DNA of 64,000 nucleotides from Bacillota bacterium (GCA_023455425.1 JAEYCM010000012.1:1-64000), one strand, 5' to 3'. Shown: positions 31,474 through 40,182, counted from the first letter of the stretch. The notes: a model not told the origin generated them from the letters alone. Made by a program: numbers and translations.

Positions 31474-33774
31474 TTATCGCCCCACCACAAGCCTTCGCCA
31501 GAGGTATTGCGCCAAGCCAAGCTCGTTTTTGAGCTTCCGTTCCAGTTCCGCGCTCAACGCGCAGGCGTTTTCCACATCTTCATCCGTCGGTTCCATCAAA
31601 CCAAAACGCATGCGCATGACAGGCGCGGAAACGGCGGCCATGTCATGCCCACCCAGCTGCCGGTCAACGCGGCGGGCGAATGTCGCAATGGTATCGTCCG
31701 GGGTCTGCTTCAATCCCCAAAACGCCACCTGCCGCACGATTCTTGAATAGCATGCGTCAAGCCTGCCGCTCAAATCCGTATGCTGGCGGCGTATGCGCAT
31801 GTAATAGCGCTTCGCGTCGGTCAACAGCAAGGCGATGCGGATGCCCGCAAACACGCCGAACGCCACAACAAGGGATATAACAGCGATCAGCGTAACTTTC
31901 AGGCCGGTGGACATTCCGCCCTCGCGCGTGGTGTCTTCGGCCTTTTGTGTATGTTCTGCGGCAGCGTCTTCCTCTTCCGCCATCGAAGGGGAAACGGGCC
32001 GCTGCGGACGCATATCGTCCAGTTCTTCTTGTATAATCGTCGGTTCATAGAAGTTCCAGCCCGTCCCGTCAAAGGGTACCCAGCCGATCCCTTGAAAGTA
32101 AACTTCCGTCCATGCGTGCGCCGTAGCGTTTGTCGCAACGTAAGAAAGCGACGAATTCACCTCCGGGTCCTGCTTGAGCGCAAAGCCGGTCACATAGCGC
32201 GCGGGCAACCCGGCGCATCTGGCCAGCACCGTCATTGCGCTTGCGTAGTATACGCAGTAGCCCTTGCGCGTTTCAAGGAAATAGTCCACAAAATCCCGGT
32301 CTTCCGGCGGTGCCCCGGGGGTGAGGGTGTAGGTGAAGTTTTCAGAAAGCCAACGCTCGATGGCGAGCGCCTTTTGATAGGGGGTCGTATAGCCCTGCGT
32401 GATCTCCTGTGCGGTTGCGGCAACGCGGTCAGGCAAGGACTCGGGCAGTTGCAGGTAATATTCCTTGAGCGGTTCAAAGCCTTTGTCCTGGACGGTTGAA
32501 GCGGCCGCCTCAAGGGAGAGCATGTTCTCGTCAAACCCTTGCGAACCTCTGGTGAAAATCACCGTTTCAGCCGTATAGTGGAGCGACCATTGCACCTTTT
32601 TGGTGGTCAGCTCCGACTGGCGGTTGTAATAGATCTGGTGGGCGTCAAAATCCGTCCGTTTGAAGGATTGGAGCATGCCCGCGTAAAACACGGTGTTGCC
32701 GTGCATATCGTAGGAGACGTTAAGAGACAGGGGGGCGGTCACCTTGTAGTAAAGGTCCTTTGCCGCTTTTCCGCCGTAGGGTTTATCCAGCCCGTACACC
32801 TCGCGCCGCTTCCCCTGCCATAGCGCGCTCATGTACCGGTATCCGCCCATATCGCCCGCGTCGGACCACATGGAACCGTCGTACGTATCATAGACGGCGC
32901 CCGTCAGGCGTTCCGGTATTGTGGTTCTGACCCGCATCACAACGGTGTTGTCCAGCACAATGTCGCCGCCCAGCCGGTCGCCCAGCGGCGTAAAGCCGGA
33001 TTTTCCGATGTCGAATGTGCGCATGGCGGAAAAATCGTCGTCGTGGCCGTCCAATAGTTCGCCGATGTCCTCAATAAAATGGACGAGCGCGTCTGAACGC
33101 AGGTCGCCATCCTTTTCGGGGGAGAAGGCAAACGCAAACAGAAAGACGACAGGCAATACGGCAATGGCAAAGATCTGGAGAAGGGCGCTTGAAATCCGGT
33201 CCTGTTCGGGCAGGGTTTTATTGATTTGGTTGCCGGTCATTCTTGCCATTGAGATGAGGAGTGCGGACAGGAGCAGGATGAGGACGGGTATAAGCAGCTC
33301 TGACTTTTCAAAATGCAGCCATATGAGCAGCCCCAGCACAACCGGGGGCAGTACGGCAAAGGCAAACAGCCTGCGAAAGTACAGGAAGCACAGCCCGGCA
33401 ACGGGCAGCCCCATCACAAGGCGGATGATCGTTAAGCCCCCATTGGCGGCATATAAGGACTCTTTTGGGTACCATGACAAGCACCAGTACACAAAGCCCT
33501 GCAAGTAGGAAAACAGTTGATCGGCAACATCGAATATCAGCGCCCCGCACAGAACAAGTACCGCCGCAGCCGCAACTATGGCGGGGAGCACCCACCATTT
33601 GTAGGAAAGCAGCAATATCAGTGCAAGATCGGCCGCCATGACCAGAAAATAGGTCGCAACACCGGCTTCGAGCCGCAGGTAGGGGAAGCATGCGGCGCAA
33701 ATAGCCGCCCCCAGCAGGATACAGCAAACAAGGTCGGCCACAAGATCAAACGGCTTTGTTCGGATGCCTTTCAT
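31474..33774 (-). CDS. TgpA-like membrane transglutaminase
   Basis: A 766-residue protein. About eight N-terminal spans (residues 10-205) form the TgpA_N/DUF3488 region; the extracellular core has the papain-like triad with Cys in RKGYCVYYASAMTVLARCAG, His in ATAHAWTEVYFQG and Asp in WVPFDGTGW. A last span (LKVTLIAVISLVVAFGVFAG, about residue 635) leads to a cytoplasmic DUF4129-like domain. With the DUF58 and MoxR genes upstream this is the widespread MoxR-DUF58-transglutaminase operon, thought to act in peptide or envelope processing. I prefer the second ATG (33774), seven bases after GGGGA. Confidence 0.9.
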   Translation of the reverse strand: MKGIRTKPFDLVADLVCCILLGAAICAACFPYLRLEAGVATYFLVMAADLALILLLSYKWWVLPAIVAAAAVLVLCGALIFDVADQLFSYLQGFVYWCLSWYPKESLYAANGGLTIIRLVMGLPVAGLCFLYFRRLFAFAVLPPVVLGLLIWLHFEKSELLIPVLILLLSALLISMARMTGNQINKTLPEQDRISSALLQIFAIAVLPVVFLFAFAFSPEKDGDLRSDALVHFIEDIGELLDGHDDDFSAMRTFDIGKSGFTPLGDRLGGDIVLDNTVVMRVRTTIPERLTGAVYDTYDGSMWSDAGDMGGYRYMSALWQGKRREVYGLDKPYGGKAAKDLYYKVTAPLSLNVSYDMHGNTVFYAGMLQSFKRTDFDAHQIYYNRQSELTTKKVQWSLHYTAETVIFTRGSQGFDENMLSLEAAASTVQDKGFEPLKEYYLQLPESLPDRVAATAQEITQGYTTPYQKALAIERWLSENFTYTLTPGAPPEDRDFVDYFLETRKGYCVYYASAMTVLARCAGLPARYVTGFALKQDPEVNSSLSYVATNATAHAWTEVYFQGIGWVPFDGTGWNFYEPTIIQEELDDMRPQRPVSPSMAEEEDAAAEHTQKAEDTTREGGMSTGLKVTLIAVISLVVAFGVFAGIRIALLLTDAKRYYMRIRRQHTDLSGRLDACYSRIVRQVAFWGLKQTPDDTIATFARRVDRQLGGHDMAAVSAPVMRMRFGLMEPTDEDVENACALSAELERKLKNELGLAQYLWRRLVVGR

Positions 33775-33786
33775 AGTCATTCCCCG

Positions 33787-34947
33787 TCAATCGATGCTGC
33801 TGAGGCATTCCGCCGCATTGCATCCCGGCTCAATATAAAGCGTATACACGCGCCCGCTTGCTTTGGAACCGCCCACGAGTATGAGTGTCACCGAGTTGAA
33901 TTCCATAAGCGCGCGTTCCAGGGCATCCGTCAGCAGGGGCGTCGCTTCCCTTGTGAGCACAAACAAAGCCCGCGCCGATTCTGTGGAGACGGAGACTTTT
34001 TTTAGCGCGTTTAAAAGCGCGTTGCGTTCAAACGTCAATAGAGCAAGCTGTCGCTGCAGCTTTTCCATATCGGCAATGAGCCCGTACGCTGCCGGAGGGC
34101 CCAACGCGTCGCCGGAGAGCACCTGCACCACCCGGCCGCGCAGTAAATTGTGGAGCGCAATGCTCGCCGCGCATTCGCAGACGGTATCCGCGTAAATGAG
34201 CGCATTCTCGCCGGACAATCCATGCGCGGACGTATCGATCAAGATAAGCGCCTGTTCCCGCTCCGGCTGCTCATACTGTTTGATAAACAGCGCGCCCTGC
34301 TGGGCGGACTTTTTCCAGTGCACGCGCTTTAATTCATCGCCCTCACGGAACAGCCTTGCGCTAGATACGCTGTCCCCGTGCTCGGACTGTTTGAGGTAGG
34401 CGTTGCGAAATAGCTTGGCGTCCGCCATTTCCGCTGAAACGGCGCCGTTCGTTTCCGCCTTGGGCAGCACAAGGATCTCCTGCATGCGGTAATACGGACG
34501 CCGCCGCATATCGATGCGCAGCGTGGTCAGGCCGAAAATATCCGTGATTTTTACTTTGGTCATGCCGACCAGGAATTTGCCCCGGTAAGGCGTGGTGATC
34601 GGGATATCGAATTCCCTGCCCGAACGCGGCGCAAGGCTGAATACAAGGTTGATGTTTTCACGCAGGGAGACGACGTCCACATGCACCTCGATCAAAGAGA
34701 GCGGAACGGGCCGCTCGTTTCGGATATCGAGGTGCAGGACTGTTTCCTCACCCTTGACGCAGACCTTTTTCCCTAATTCTTGCTTGTAAGTGATGACGTA
34801 GATCGTCCAGAGGTTGATTAAAATTACGGCGACGACTGCGAACACTTGCGTGGAAAACACAATGAAATAGATGCGGAGGCCGGAATACAGCCCCGCAAGA
34901 TAACACGCGGCCATGATCGAATAATAAATCCATCTGATGCGCTTCAT
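33787..34947 (-). CDS. DUF58 domain membrane protein
   Basis: A 386-residue protein with two N-terminal spans (MKRIRWIYYSIMAACYLAG and the segment after FSTQ), a beta-rich portion and the DUF58 signature GDELKRVHWKKSAQQGALFI near residue 200, followed by a von Willebrand A-like fold with ALILIDTSAHGLSGENALI. DUF58 proteins work with MoxR ATPases. ATG 34947 overlaps the moxR stop (ATGA), showing translational coupling. Confidence 0.9.
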   Translation of the reverse strand: MKRIRWIYYSIMAACYLAGLYSGLRIYFIVFSTQVFAVVAVILINLWTIYVITYKQELGKKVCVKGEETVLHLDIRNERPVPLSLIEVHVDVVSLRENINLVFSLAPRSGREFDIPITTPYRGKFLVGMTKVKITDIFGLTTLRIDMRRRPYYRMQEILVLPKAETNGAVSAEMADAKLFRNAYLKQSEHGDSVSSARLFREGDELKRVHWKKSAQQGALFIKQYEQPEREQALILIDTSAHGLSGENALIYADTVCECAASIALHNLLRGRVVQVLSGDALGPPAAYGLIADMEKLQRQLALLTFERNALLNALKKVSVSTESARALFVLTREATPLLTDALERALMEFNSVTLILVGGSKASGRVYTLYIEPGCNAAECLSSID

Positions 34948-35894
34948 GAAACGCCCGGCACCCGGATGGTTCGGAGGATGGAGCGGATTAAGCCAACCGG
35001 CGTCTCCATCTTCTGGTTTTGCTGAAGGTTCAGGACAAGGCGGTGGCAAAGCACGGGCTCCGCCATGGCCTGTACGTCGTCGGGAAGGGTATAGTTGCGG
35101 CCGTTGAGCATGGCGTTGGCCATCGCCGCATTCATGAGCGCGAGCGAACCGCGGGGGCTTACGCCCAACGAAATTTTCTCGTTTTTGCGCGTCGCCTCGG
35201 CGATGGAGACGATATATTCCATCACAGGCTGCGCGCAGGTAATTTCGCTGTGGCGGGCGCGCAGCTTCAGAAGATCTTCGGCGCTTGCGACGGGTTTGAT
35301 TGCGTCAAGCGGCTTTGCGCCCTTGTTGCGCATCAGGATATCGATCTCTTCGTTGCGTTGCGGGTAGCCCACAGAAATTTTGAGTAAAAAACGGTCCAGC
35401 TGCGCTTCGGGCAACGGATAGGTGCCTACATGCTCAACGGGATTTTGCGTAGCGAGCACAATAAACGGCTGCGGCACAGGGTAGCTGGTACCGTCTATCG
35501 TAACCTGGCCTTCCTGCATCACTTCAAGGAGGCTCGATTGCGTCTTGGGGCTGGTGCGGTTGATTTCATCCGCAAGTACGATCTGCGCCATTACCCCGCC
35601 GAAGTTAACCTCCCGCTCGCCCGTTTTTAAGTTAAAGCTTGTAAAGCCGGTCACATCGGAAGGGAGCACATCCGGCGTAAACTGGATGCGCCGGAAGCTG
35701 CAGTCAAGCGTGCGCGCAAGGGCGGAAACGAGCGTGGTCTTACCTAAGCCGGGGACGTCCTCAATCAGAATATGCCCGCCGCAGAGCAAGGCGGCGAGAA
35801 CCATGTCCACAACCTTTTCCTTGCCGACGATTACCTGCCCGATGTTATCCTTTATTTTGCGAATCAATTCTAGAATTTCAGTTTCGCCGCTCAT
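34944..35894 (-). CDS. MoxR-type AAA+ ATPase
   Basis: A 316-residue chaperone-like ATPase. It shows Walker A IEDVPGLGKTTL (about residues 40-51), Walker B QIVLADEINRTSPKTQSSLL, sensor I PFIVLATQNPVEHVGTYPLPEAQ and the sensor II region ending in GVSPRGSLALMNAAMA. ATG 35894 is preceded by GAGGG. First gene of the operon with the DUF58 and transglutaminase genes. Its leader contains TGTATA...TATACA inverted elements near 35950 that might bind a regulator; that is only suggestive. Confidence 0.93.
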   Translation of the reverse strand: MSGETEILELIRKIKDNIGQVIVGKEKVVDMVLAALLCGGHILIEDVPGLGKTTLVSALARTLDCSFRRIQFTPDVLPSDVTGFTSFNLKTGEREVNFGGVMAQIVLADEINRTSPKTQSSLLEVMQEGQVTIDGTSYPVPQPFIVLATQNPVEHVGTYPLPEAQLDRFLLKISVGYPQRNEEIDILMRNKGAKPLDAIKPVASAEDLLKLRARHSEITCAQPVMEYIVSIAEATRKNEKISLGVSPRGSLALMNAAMANAMLNGRNYTLPDDVQAMAEPVLCHRLVLNLQQNQKMETPVGLIRSILRTIRVPGVS

Positions 35895-36034
35895 GTATTG
35901 CCCTCTCATATACGTATTGGGGTGTCTAAGGGATATCAGCAATGTATATGTTATCGTATACAATATATATCTTACTTGTAATAGTTGGCAAGAGCGAGGA
36001 AGGAACGGAATATCAAAAATCATGCAGCGCTCCC

Positions 36035-36063
36035 TTGACACCCGGTTTTTCCTATGCTAGTTT
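36035..36063 (+). promoter_or_regulatory. Promoter of TetR-family gene
   Basis: TTGACA, 17-base spacer, TAGTTT. The -10 region overlaps the inverted repeat at 36061-36076. Confidence 0.65.
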
Positions 36064-36076
36064 AATCGTGATTAAA
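36061..36076 (+). promoter_or_regulatory. Probable operator, autoregulatory
   Basis: TTTAATCGTGATTAAA has seven-base inverted arms and begins on the -10 element of the TetR-family gene, the usual place for autorepression. Confidence 0.55.
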
Positions 36077-36164
36077 ATTTGATTATAATGATTATGGACG
36101 AAAAACCGGAGCAAAACAATCCCCGCCCTTGGGCAGGAAAACACGTTGAAAACGAGGTGGGACC

Positions 36165-36737
36165 ATGAAAGATACAGGAGCCGACGCAAAAGAGAGAATT
36201 CTCAATACCGTGGTCGCATTGCTGATGGAGCATAAGGACGTCAATAAAATTACCAACCGGCAGATTGCGGAGCTCGCAGGGGTCAATAGCGCGCTTATCA
36301 ACTACTACTACCAGTCCAAAGAAAATCTCATGGACAAAGCGGTGGATGTGTGCCTGCAAAACATCGCGGGCCGGATGTTTGAAAAAGCGGATTTAAGCGT
36401 CCCCCTCAAGGAACGGCTGAGAAGCATGATCAAGACGATTTCCGCCTTTATGTTTGAAAACTACGCGCTTTCCTCCATTGCCGTTTTTTCGGAACTGAAA
36501 TCCGGAAGCTTTTCCACCAGCCGCACGCTGCTGCCCATTTTAAAGGAACTCTTCGGGGAAAGCAAAAGCGAAGCGGAGTTAAAGCTGATGGCGCTTCAGA
36601 TCACGGCACCCATGCAGGTGATCTTTTTGAACGCGAAAGCGTACGCGGAATACCTGTATGAGGATGTTTTTGATGAAGCAACCCGGAACAGGCTGCTGGA
36701 CCGGATGATTGACAATGTCCTCCGGGAAGGCCTGTGA
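36165..36737 (+). CDS. TetR/AcrR family transcriptional regulator
   Basis: A 190-residue regulator. The N-terminal DNA-binding domain runs KERILNTVVALLMEHKDVNK and ITNRQIAELAGVNSALINYYYQSKENLMDKAV (about residues 9-60), with the helix-turn-helix at 31-50. The rest is a ligand-binding dimer domain without diagnostic motif. RBS GAGGTGGG. It probably represses itself through the palindrome at its promoter; other targets are not evident, since the following genes are unrelated enzymes. Confidence 0.9.
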   Translation: MKDTGADAKERILNTVVALLMEHKDVNKITNRQIAELAGVNSALINYYYQSKENLMDKAVDVCLQNIAGRMFEKADLSVPLKERLRSMIKTISAFMFENYALSSIAVFSELKSGSFSTSRTLLPILKELFGESKSEAELKLMALQITAPMQVIFLNAKAYAEYLYEDVFDEATRNRLLDRMIDNVLREGL

Positions 36738-36791
36738 CGGCTGCAAATCAATTTGATTTTGGTGGACACACGGCAAGTTATGGGGGAATGA

Positions 36792-37327
36792 ATGAAAACG
36801 ATACTTGAAACGCCGCGCCTTATCCTGCGCGAACTATCGCAGCCGGATTATTCCGCGCTTGCTGCAATACTGCAGGACGAACAGACAATGTACGCCTATG
36901 AGGGCGCGTTCAGCGATTCGGAAACCCAGGCTTGGCTCGACATACAACGGATGCGCTACCAAGCGGATGGCTTTGGCTTGTGGGCGGTTATCCTCAAAGA
37001 CAGTGGAATGATGATAGGACAGGCGGGCATAACGTGGCAGGATGTTGAAGGCGAGTGCGTTCCGGAAGTTGGTTATCTGTTTAACCGCGCTTATTGGGGC
37101 AGAGGCTACGCCACTGAAGCCGCGGTTGCCTGCAAGGAATATGGATTTGAAAAACTCGGGTTCCAAGAGGTTTATTCGATCATCCGGGATCGCAACATTC
37201 CGTCCATCAACGTGGCGATCCGAAACGGTATGTTGCGCGGAAAAGGATTGTCCGCCATTATCGCGGTGTGGATATGCCGCATTACGTGTTCATCGCGAGA
37301 AAGGAAGGCAGCATCCATGCTCTTTGA
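36792..37327 (+). pseudogene. GNAT acetyltransferase with 3' frameshift
   Basis: The N-terminal part (TPRLILRELSQPDYSALAAI, EVGYLFNRAYWGRGYATEAA at the acetyl-CoA loop, VAIRNGM) is a RimJ/RimL-type N-acetyltransferase. After LRG the reading frame is lost: one base appears to be missing near 37234-37242. If a G is restored, the next frame gives KRIVRHYRGVDMPHYVFIAR and a proper end at TGA 37325-37327. In the sequence as given, the frame instead runs into the yjbQ gene and would make a 310-residue fusion. It is either a pseudogene or a sequencing error. Confidence 0.75.
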
Positions 37328-37724
37328 ATTTCAACTTTCCACTCCCGGGAAGGACTTTTATAACATCACGCCGCAAGTCCGCGGAGCTGTTACAAAAAGC
37401 TGCGTGACGAACGGCATGGCCGTGGTCTACTGTCCGCACACGACGGCAGGAATTACGATCAACGAAAACGCCGACCCGGATGTGGTGCGCGATCTGCTCC
37501 TTGGTTTGGATAAGGCGTTCCCTGACCGGCCGGAGTTCCGTCACGCGGAGGGCAACAGCGCGGCGCACCTGAAAGCGAGTACAATCGGTTCAAGCGTAAC
37601 CGTACTGATACAGGACGGCAAACTTGTCCTCGGCACTTGGCAGGGCGTCTTCTTTTGCGAATTTGACCCGCCAAGGCAACGGAAGTCTTCGTCAAGGTTC
37701 TGTAGGCTGCTGCAAGCAATTTAA
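37317..37724 (+). CDS. yjbQ: YjbQ (UPF0047) family protein, C-terminus frameshifted
   Basis: About 135 residues from ATG 37317, which has AAGGAAGG eight bases upstream. It has CPHTTAGITINENADPDVV (metal-binding His/Thr), HLKASTIGSSVTVLIQDGK and LGTWQGVFFCEFDPPR, the conserved YjbQ motifs; members show weak thiamine-phosphate synthase activity. The normal ending EVFVKVL followed by TAG is present in another frame at about 37681-37704, so one base is missing just before it and the given frame adds an unrelated tail to 37724. The start overlaps the GNAT end by 11 bases. Confidence 0.8.
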   Translation: MLFEFQLSTPGKDFYNITPQVRGAVTKSCVTNGMAVVYCPHTTAGITINENADPDVVRDLLLGLDKAFPDRPEFRHAEGNSAAHLKASTIGSSVTVLIQDGKLVLGTWQGVFFCEFDPPRQRKSSSRFCRLLQAI

Positions 37725-37851
37725 AGGACACAACAGTGATAGTCGGCCGTTTGGATGGAACGCTCCCGCTCATGCTGGTACTCTTTTTAAAATCTGCTAT
37801 ACTGTTCAATAGCGTTTTCTAGTGAAAAGGAAAAAGGAGAAAAGAGTTATT

Positions 37852-38808
37852 GTGCGGATTGGCGTAATCGGCTGCGGAAGATGGGGGTCTTTTATTGCCT
37901 GGTATTTGGACCGGATCGGCCACGACGCTTCGCTCTACGGCAGAAGCGATTCTTCGCGCATGCAGCAATTTTTGCTTACCCGCGGCAATGGGCTGGTGAC
38001 GCTTCCTGAACGTGTCCGGCTTACGACCGCCCTCCCGGAGGCCGTACAGGCGGAAACGCTTGTCATTTCCATTGGGGCGCAGGGGCTTCGGTTGCTGATG
38101 GAGGAATTAAAAGCGCTGCGGCTTACCGATAAAACATTTGTGCTCTGCATGAAGGGCGTTGAAATCGGCTCGGGCAAGCGGCTTTCCCAGATCGTAACGG
38201 AGTATATGGCCCCCTCCTGCCATGTGGCGGTTTGGCTTGGGCCCGGGCATGTGCAGGAGTTTTGCAGCGGCACGCCCAACTGCATGGTGATCGACAGCGG
38301 AGAAGAGGCCGTTACCAAACGCCTGGTGGAGGCATTCTCCAGTGAGCTGATCCGCTTTTATTACGGGCAGGATTTAATCGGCAACGAAATCGGCGCCGCA
38401 GCGAAGAACGTCATCGGCATCGCGGCTGGGATTTTGGATGGTTTGGGCCTATCCACCCTCAAAGGTGCGCTGACTTCGCGCGGCACGCGCGAAATCGGGC
38501 GGCTGATTTCAGCTATGGGAGGAAGCGAACTTTCCGCCTACGGCCTCTGTCATCTCGGGGATTACGGCGCAACCGTATTTTCCCCCTACAGCCACAACCG
38601 CCGCTATGGCGAGGCATTTGCAACAGGAGAACAATGCGAAGGCCTAGCCGAAGGCGTACATACCGTATGCGCGCTGATGACGCTGGGCGTCAGATATGGG
38701 GTCGAGCTGCCCATTTGCGCCGCGGTACACGCCGCGCTGTATGAAGGCGTGGATGTAAAGGACGCGCTGGAACGGCTGTTTACCCGCAGCCTGAAGCCGG
38801 AGTTTTAA
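37852..38808 (+). CDS. GpsA-like NAD(P)-dependent glycerol-3-phosphate dehydrogenase
   Basis: A 318-residue dehydrogenase. The Rossmann motif is IGVIGCGRWGSFIAWYL at the start; VLCMKGVEIGSGKRLSQI carries one catalytic lysine and NEIGAAAKNVIGIAAGILDG the other, followed by the helical C-terminal domain. GpsA makes glycerol-3-phosphate for phospholipids. It is somewhat diverged (Trp in the glycine loop), so a related 2-hydroxyacid reductase cannot be excluded. I use GTG 37852; an in-frame GTG at 37822 would add a Lys-rich ten-residue start. Confidence 0.82.
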   Translation: MRIGVIGCGRWGSFIAWYLDRIGHDASLYGRSDSSRMQQFLLTRGNGLVTLPERVRLTTALPEAVQAETLVISIGAQGLRLLMEELKALRLTDKTFVLCMKGVEIGSGKRLSQIVTEYMAPSCHVAVWLGPGHVQEFCSGTPNCMVIDSGEEAVTKRLVEAFSSELIRFYYGQDLIGNEIGAAAKNVIGIAAGILDGLGLSTLKGALTSRGTREIGRLISAMGGSELSAYGLCHLGDYGATVFSPYSHNRRYGEAFATGEQCEGLAEGVHTVCALMTLGVRYGVELPICAAVHAALYEGVDVKDALERLFTRSLKPEF

Positions 38809-38811
38809 TGC

Positions 38812-39024
38812 CTATTTGCCGTGTTCCGGTATTGCGGATATTTCTGTCAACCCCATTTGCCTGAATGCTTCTTCCCCTTTGGGCGTAGCAGCGTACACGG
38901 TGGATTTGCCTTCTTCAAGGGAAATCCACCCGTTTTGTATGTAGAGCGAAAAGAGCATAGCGCCCAGCCTGCCGCCCAGGTGATCGTAGCATTTGCGCCC
39001 GGTCAACCGTTTTTCCTGTCTCAT
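38812..39024 (-). CDS. Small protein like the C-terminal part of ArsR-type regulators
   Basis: A 70-residue protein coupled to the PadR gene through an ATGA overlap (ATG 39024). KCYDHLGGRLGAMLFSLYIQ with NGWIS and TPKGEEAFRQMGL resembles the CYDHLAGRLG segment and following wing found at the C-terminus of some ArsR-family regulators. The DNA-binding N-terminal domain is absent. Either it is a stand-alone dimer partner or a remnant of a larger regulator. Unusual and not assigned further. Confidence 0.6.
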   Translation of the reverse strand: MRQEKRLTGRKCYDHLGGRLGAMLFSLYIQNGWISLEEGKSTVYAATPKGEEAFRQMGLTEISAIPEHGK

Positions 39025-39581
39025 TCCTTTTCTCCCGCTCTTTCCGAGTTGCTTGGTCTGCATGCTGCAAGCCCTTCTAAAAAAGAATCCATCCAGTTGA
39101 GCAGCGCGTCGTAAACCCCTACCTGCTGTTCCATAATGGAGCGGCCCACAAACGGAACATGCTGCCGCTGCGGCTGCATGTTGGCGATGTATGCGCGGCC
39201 CGTTTCCATGCCAGCGCGGATATTGTTGGCCAATTCCATGGCCTGACCGGTTTCCAGCTTGTTCAGGTTCGCGATTACCGCGTTAAAGTCGAACAGCACG
39301 TTGACCGCTGCATTTGCTTTTTCCCGCATCAGCTTCAAAAAGTATGCTCTCCCCGACGGGGTAATGGAGTAAACTGATTTTTCCGGCATTCTGCCTTCCC
39401 GTACCGATATGCTTGTGAGATAGCCCTTTTCTTCTAATTTCACCACGTTTTTATAGATGGAAGGCGAACTGATTTTCACCCACCTGGAAAGGTTGCGGTA
39501 TTCCACCTGCTTTTGCATATCATAGGCGCTCTGCGGCTGCTCATATACGAGGCCCAATAATATAAGATCTACTGCAGACAT
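39021..39581 (-). CDS. PadR family transcriptional regulator
   Basis: A 186-residue regulator with the PadR winged helix at the start (VDLILLGLVYEQPQSAYDMQ, SSPSIYKNVVKLEEKGYLTS, KSVYSITPSGRAYFLKLM) and a Vir_C-like helical C-terminal half ending in NWMDSFLEGLAAC. The ribosome binding site GAAGGAGCAAT is formed by the end of an inverted-repeat element (39585-39789). It probably responds to a small molecule; the carboxymuconolactone-decarboxylase-like gene beyond that element, whose promoter has a palindrome, is a likely target. Confidence 0.88.
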   Translation of the reverse strand: MSAVDLILLGLVYEQPQSAYDMQKQVEYRNLSRWVKISSPSIYKNVVKLEEKGYLTSISVREGRMPEKSVYSITPSGRAYFLKLMREKANAAVNVLFDFNAVIANLNKLETGQAMELANNIRAGMETGRAYIANMQPQRQHVPFVGRSIMEQQVGVYDALLNWMDSFLEGLAACRPSNSERAGEKE

Positions 39582-39584
39582 GAT

Positions 39585-39789
39585 ATTGCTCCTTCAATGA
39601 AAGAGTGAATTCGGATTGGCGAGGATATTTATCGTCAGGTCCTTCGGCGGGAGACGCCTACGGATACTTGGCCCGCGGGCCTTCGCAAGAAAAAAGCCAG
39701 GAATACCTGTAGGTATTCCTTCGTTTTTGACGCAGTATGGCGGCAAATAGACCGTCAAGATGTTTCAAGATTTCGTCGGGGGAGCAATC
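39585..39789. mobile_element. MITE-like element with ATTGCTCC ends, copy A
   Basis: The element starts ATTGCTCC and ends GGAGCAAT. Its outer 38 and 51 bases match copy B at 62177-62259, including GAATTCGGATTGGCG, AAGATGTTTCAAGATTTCGT and GGGGGAGCAATC. The middle (39623-39738), with the palindrome GGAATACCTGTAGGTATTCC near 39700, is missing in copy B. It fills the gap between the PadR start and the next stop codon almost exactly. No transposase is inside. Confidence 0.6.
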
Positions 39790-39794
39790 ACAAC

Positions 39795-40106
39795 TCAGTT
39801 TTCATCGTAGCTTGTAAGGGCGATGGGCAGCGCTTCAATTACCGCAAGCCCTACCGCGGGCAGCCCCACAAGAACGGCGCTTTTGATTTCCTCACGGGTC
39901 GCCCCCAGCTTCTTTGCGGAAATCACATGGAACGGCAGCCCGCCTGGCATATGCACGGCGGAAAGTACGGAGATATAGGCGAGTTCCGCCGTCTTTGAGT
40001 CCAATGCGCTGGCCTCTGAAATCTTTGCGACCGCCTCCATATAAGCGGTTCCTACCGGGCACGATTCCTTCATAAACACTTGAAACCCGTTGCTGACATG
40101 CTGCAT
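39795..40106 (-). CDS. Carboxymuconolactone decarboxylase/AhpD-like protein
   Basis: A 103-residue all-helical protein of the CMD family: FMKESCPVGTAYMEAVAKIS, KTAELAYISVLSAVHMPGGL, PFHVISAKKLGATREEIKSA and VLVGLPAVGLAVIEAL. The His-x-x-Ala-x-x-x-Gly-Ala-Thr pattern is kept, but the CxxC pair of peroxidase-active AhpD is absent (MPGG instead), so alkylhydroperoxidase activity is doubtful. AAAGGAG ribosome binding site and a strong, probably repressed, promoter. Confidence 0.85.
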   Translation of the reverse strand: MQHVSNGFQVFMKESCPVGTAYMEAVAKISEASALDSKTAELAYISVLSAVHMPGGLPFHVISAKKLGATREEIKSAVLVGLPAVGLAVIEALPIALTSYDEN

Positions 40107-40137
40107 GGGAAGTACTCCTTTTCTTGGATTTGTTTTA

Positions 40138-40166
40138 ATTATACTATACTATATAGTAGTAGTCAA
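40138..40166 (-). promoter_or_regulatory. Promoter of CMD gene with internal palindrome
   Basis: Minus strand TTGACT, 17-base spacer, perfect TATAAT. The spacer contains the perfect palindrome TACTATATAGTA (40147-40158), a likely operator; the PadR product encoded nearby is the natural candidate. Confidence 0.72.
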
Positions 40167-40182
40167 TATAGTAATGATGCAT

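Noticed and set aside
36792..37724. A natural GNAT-YjbQ fusion protein
   Set aside because: Both families end normally in other frames and YjbQ has its own ribosome binding site and ATG, so single-base losses explain the fused frame better.
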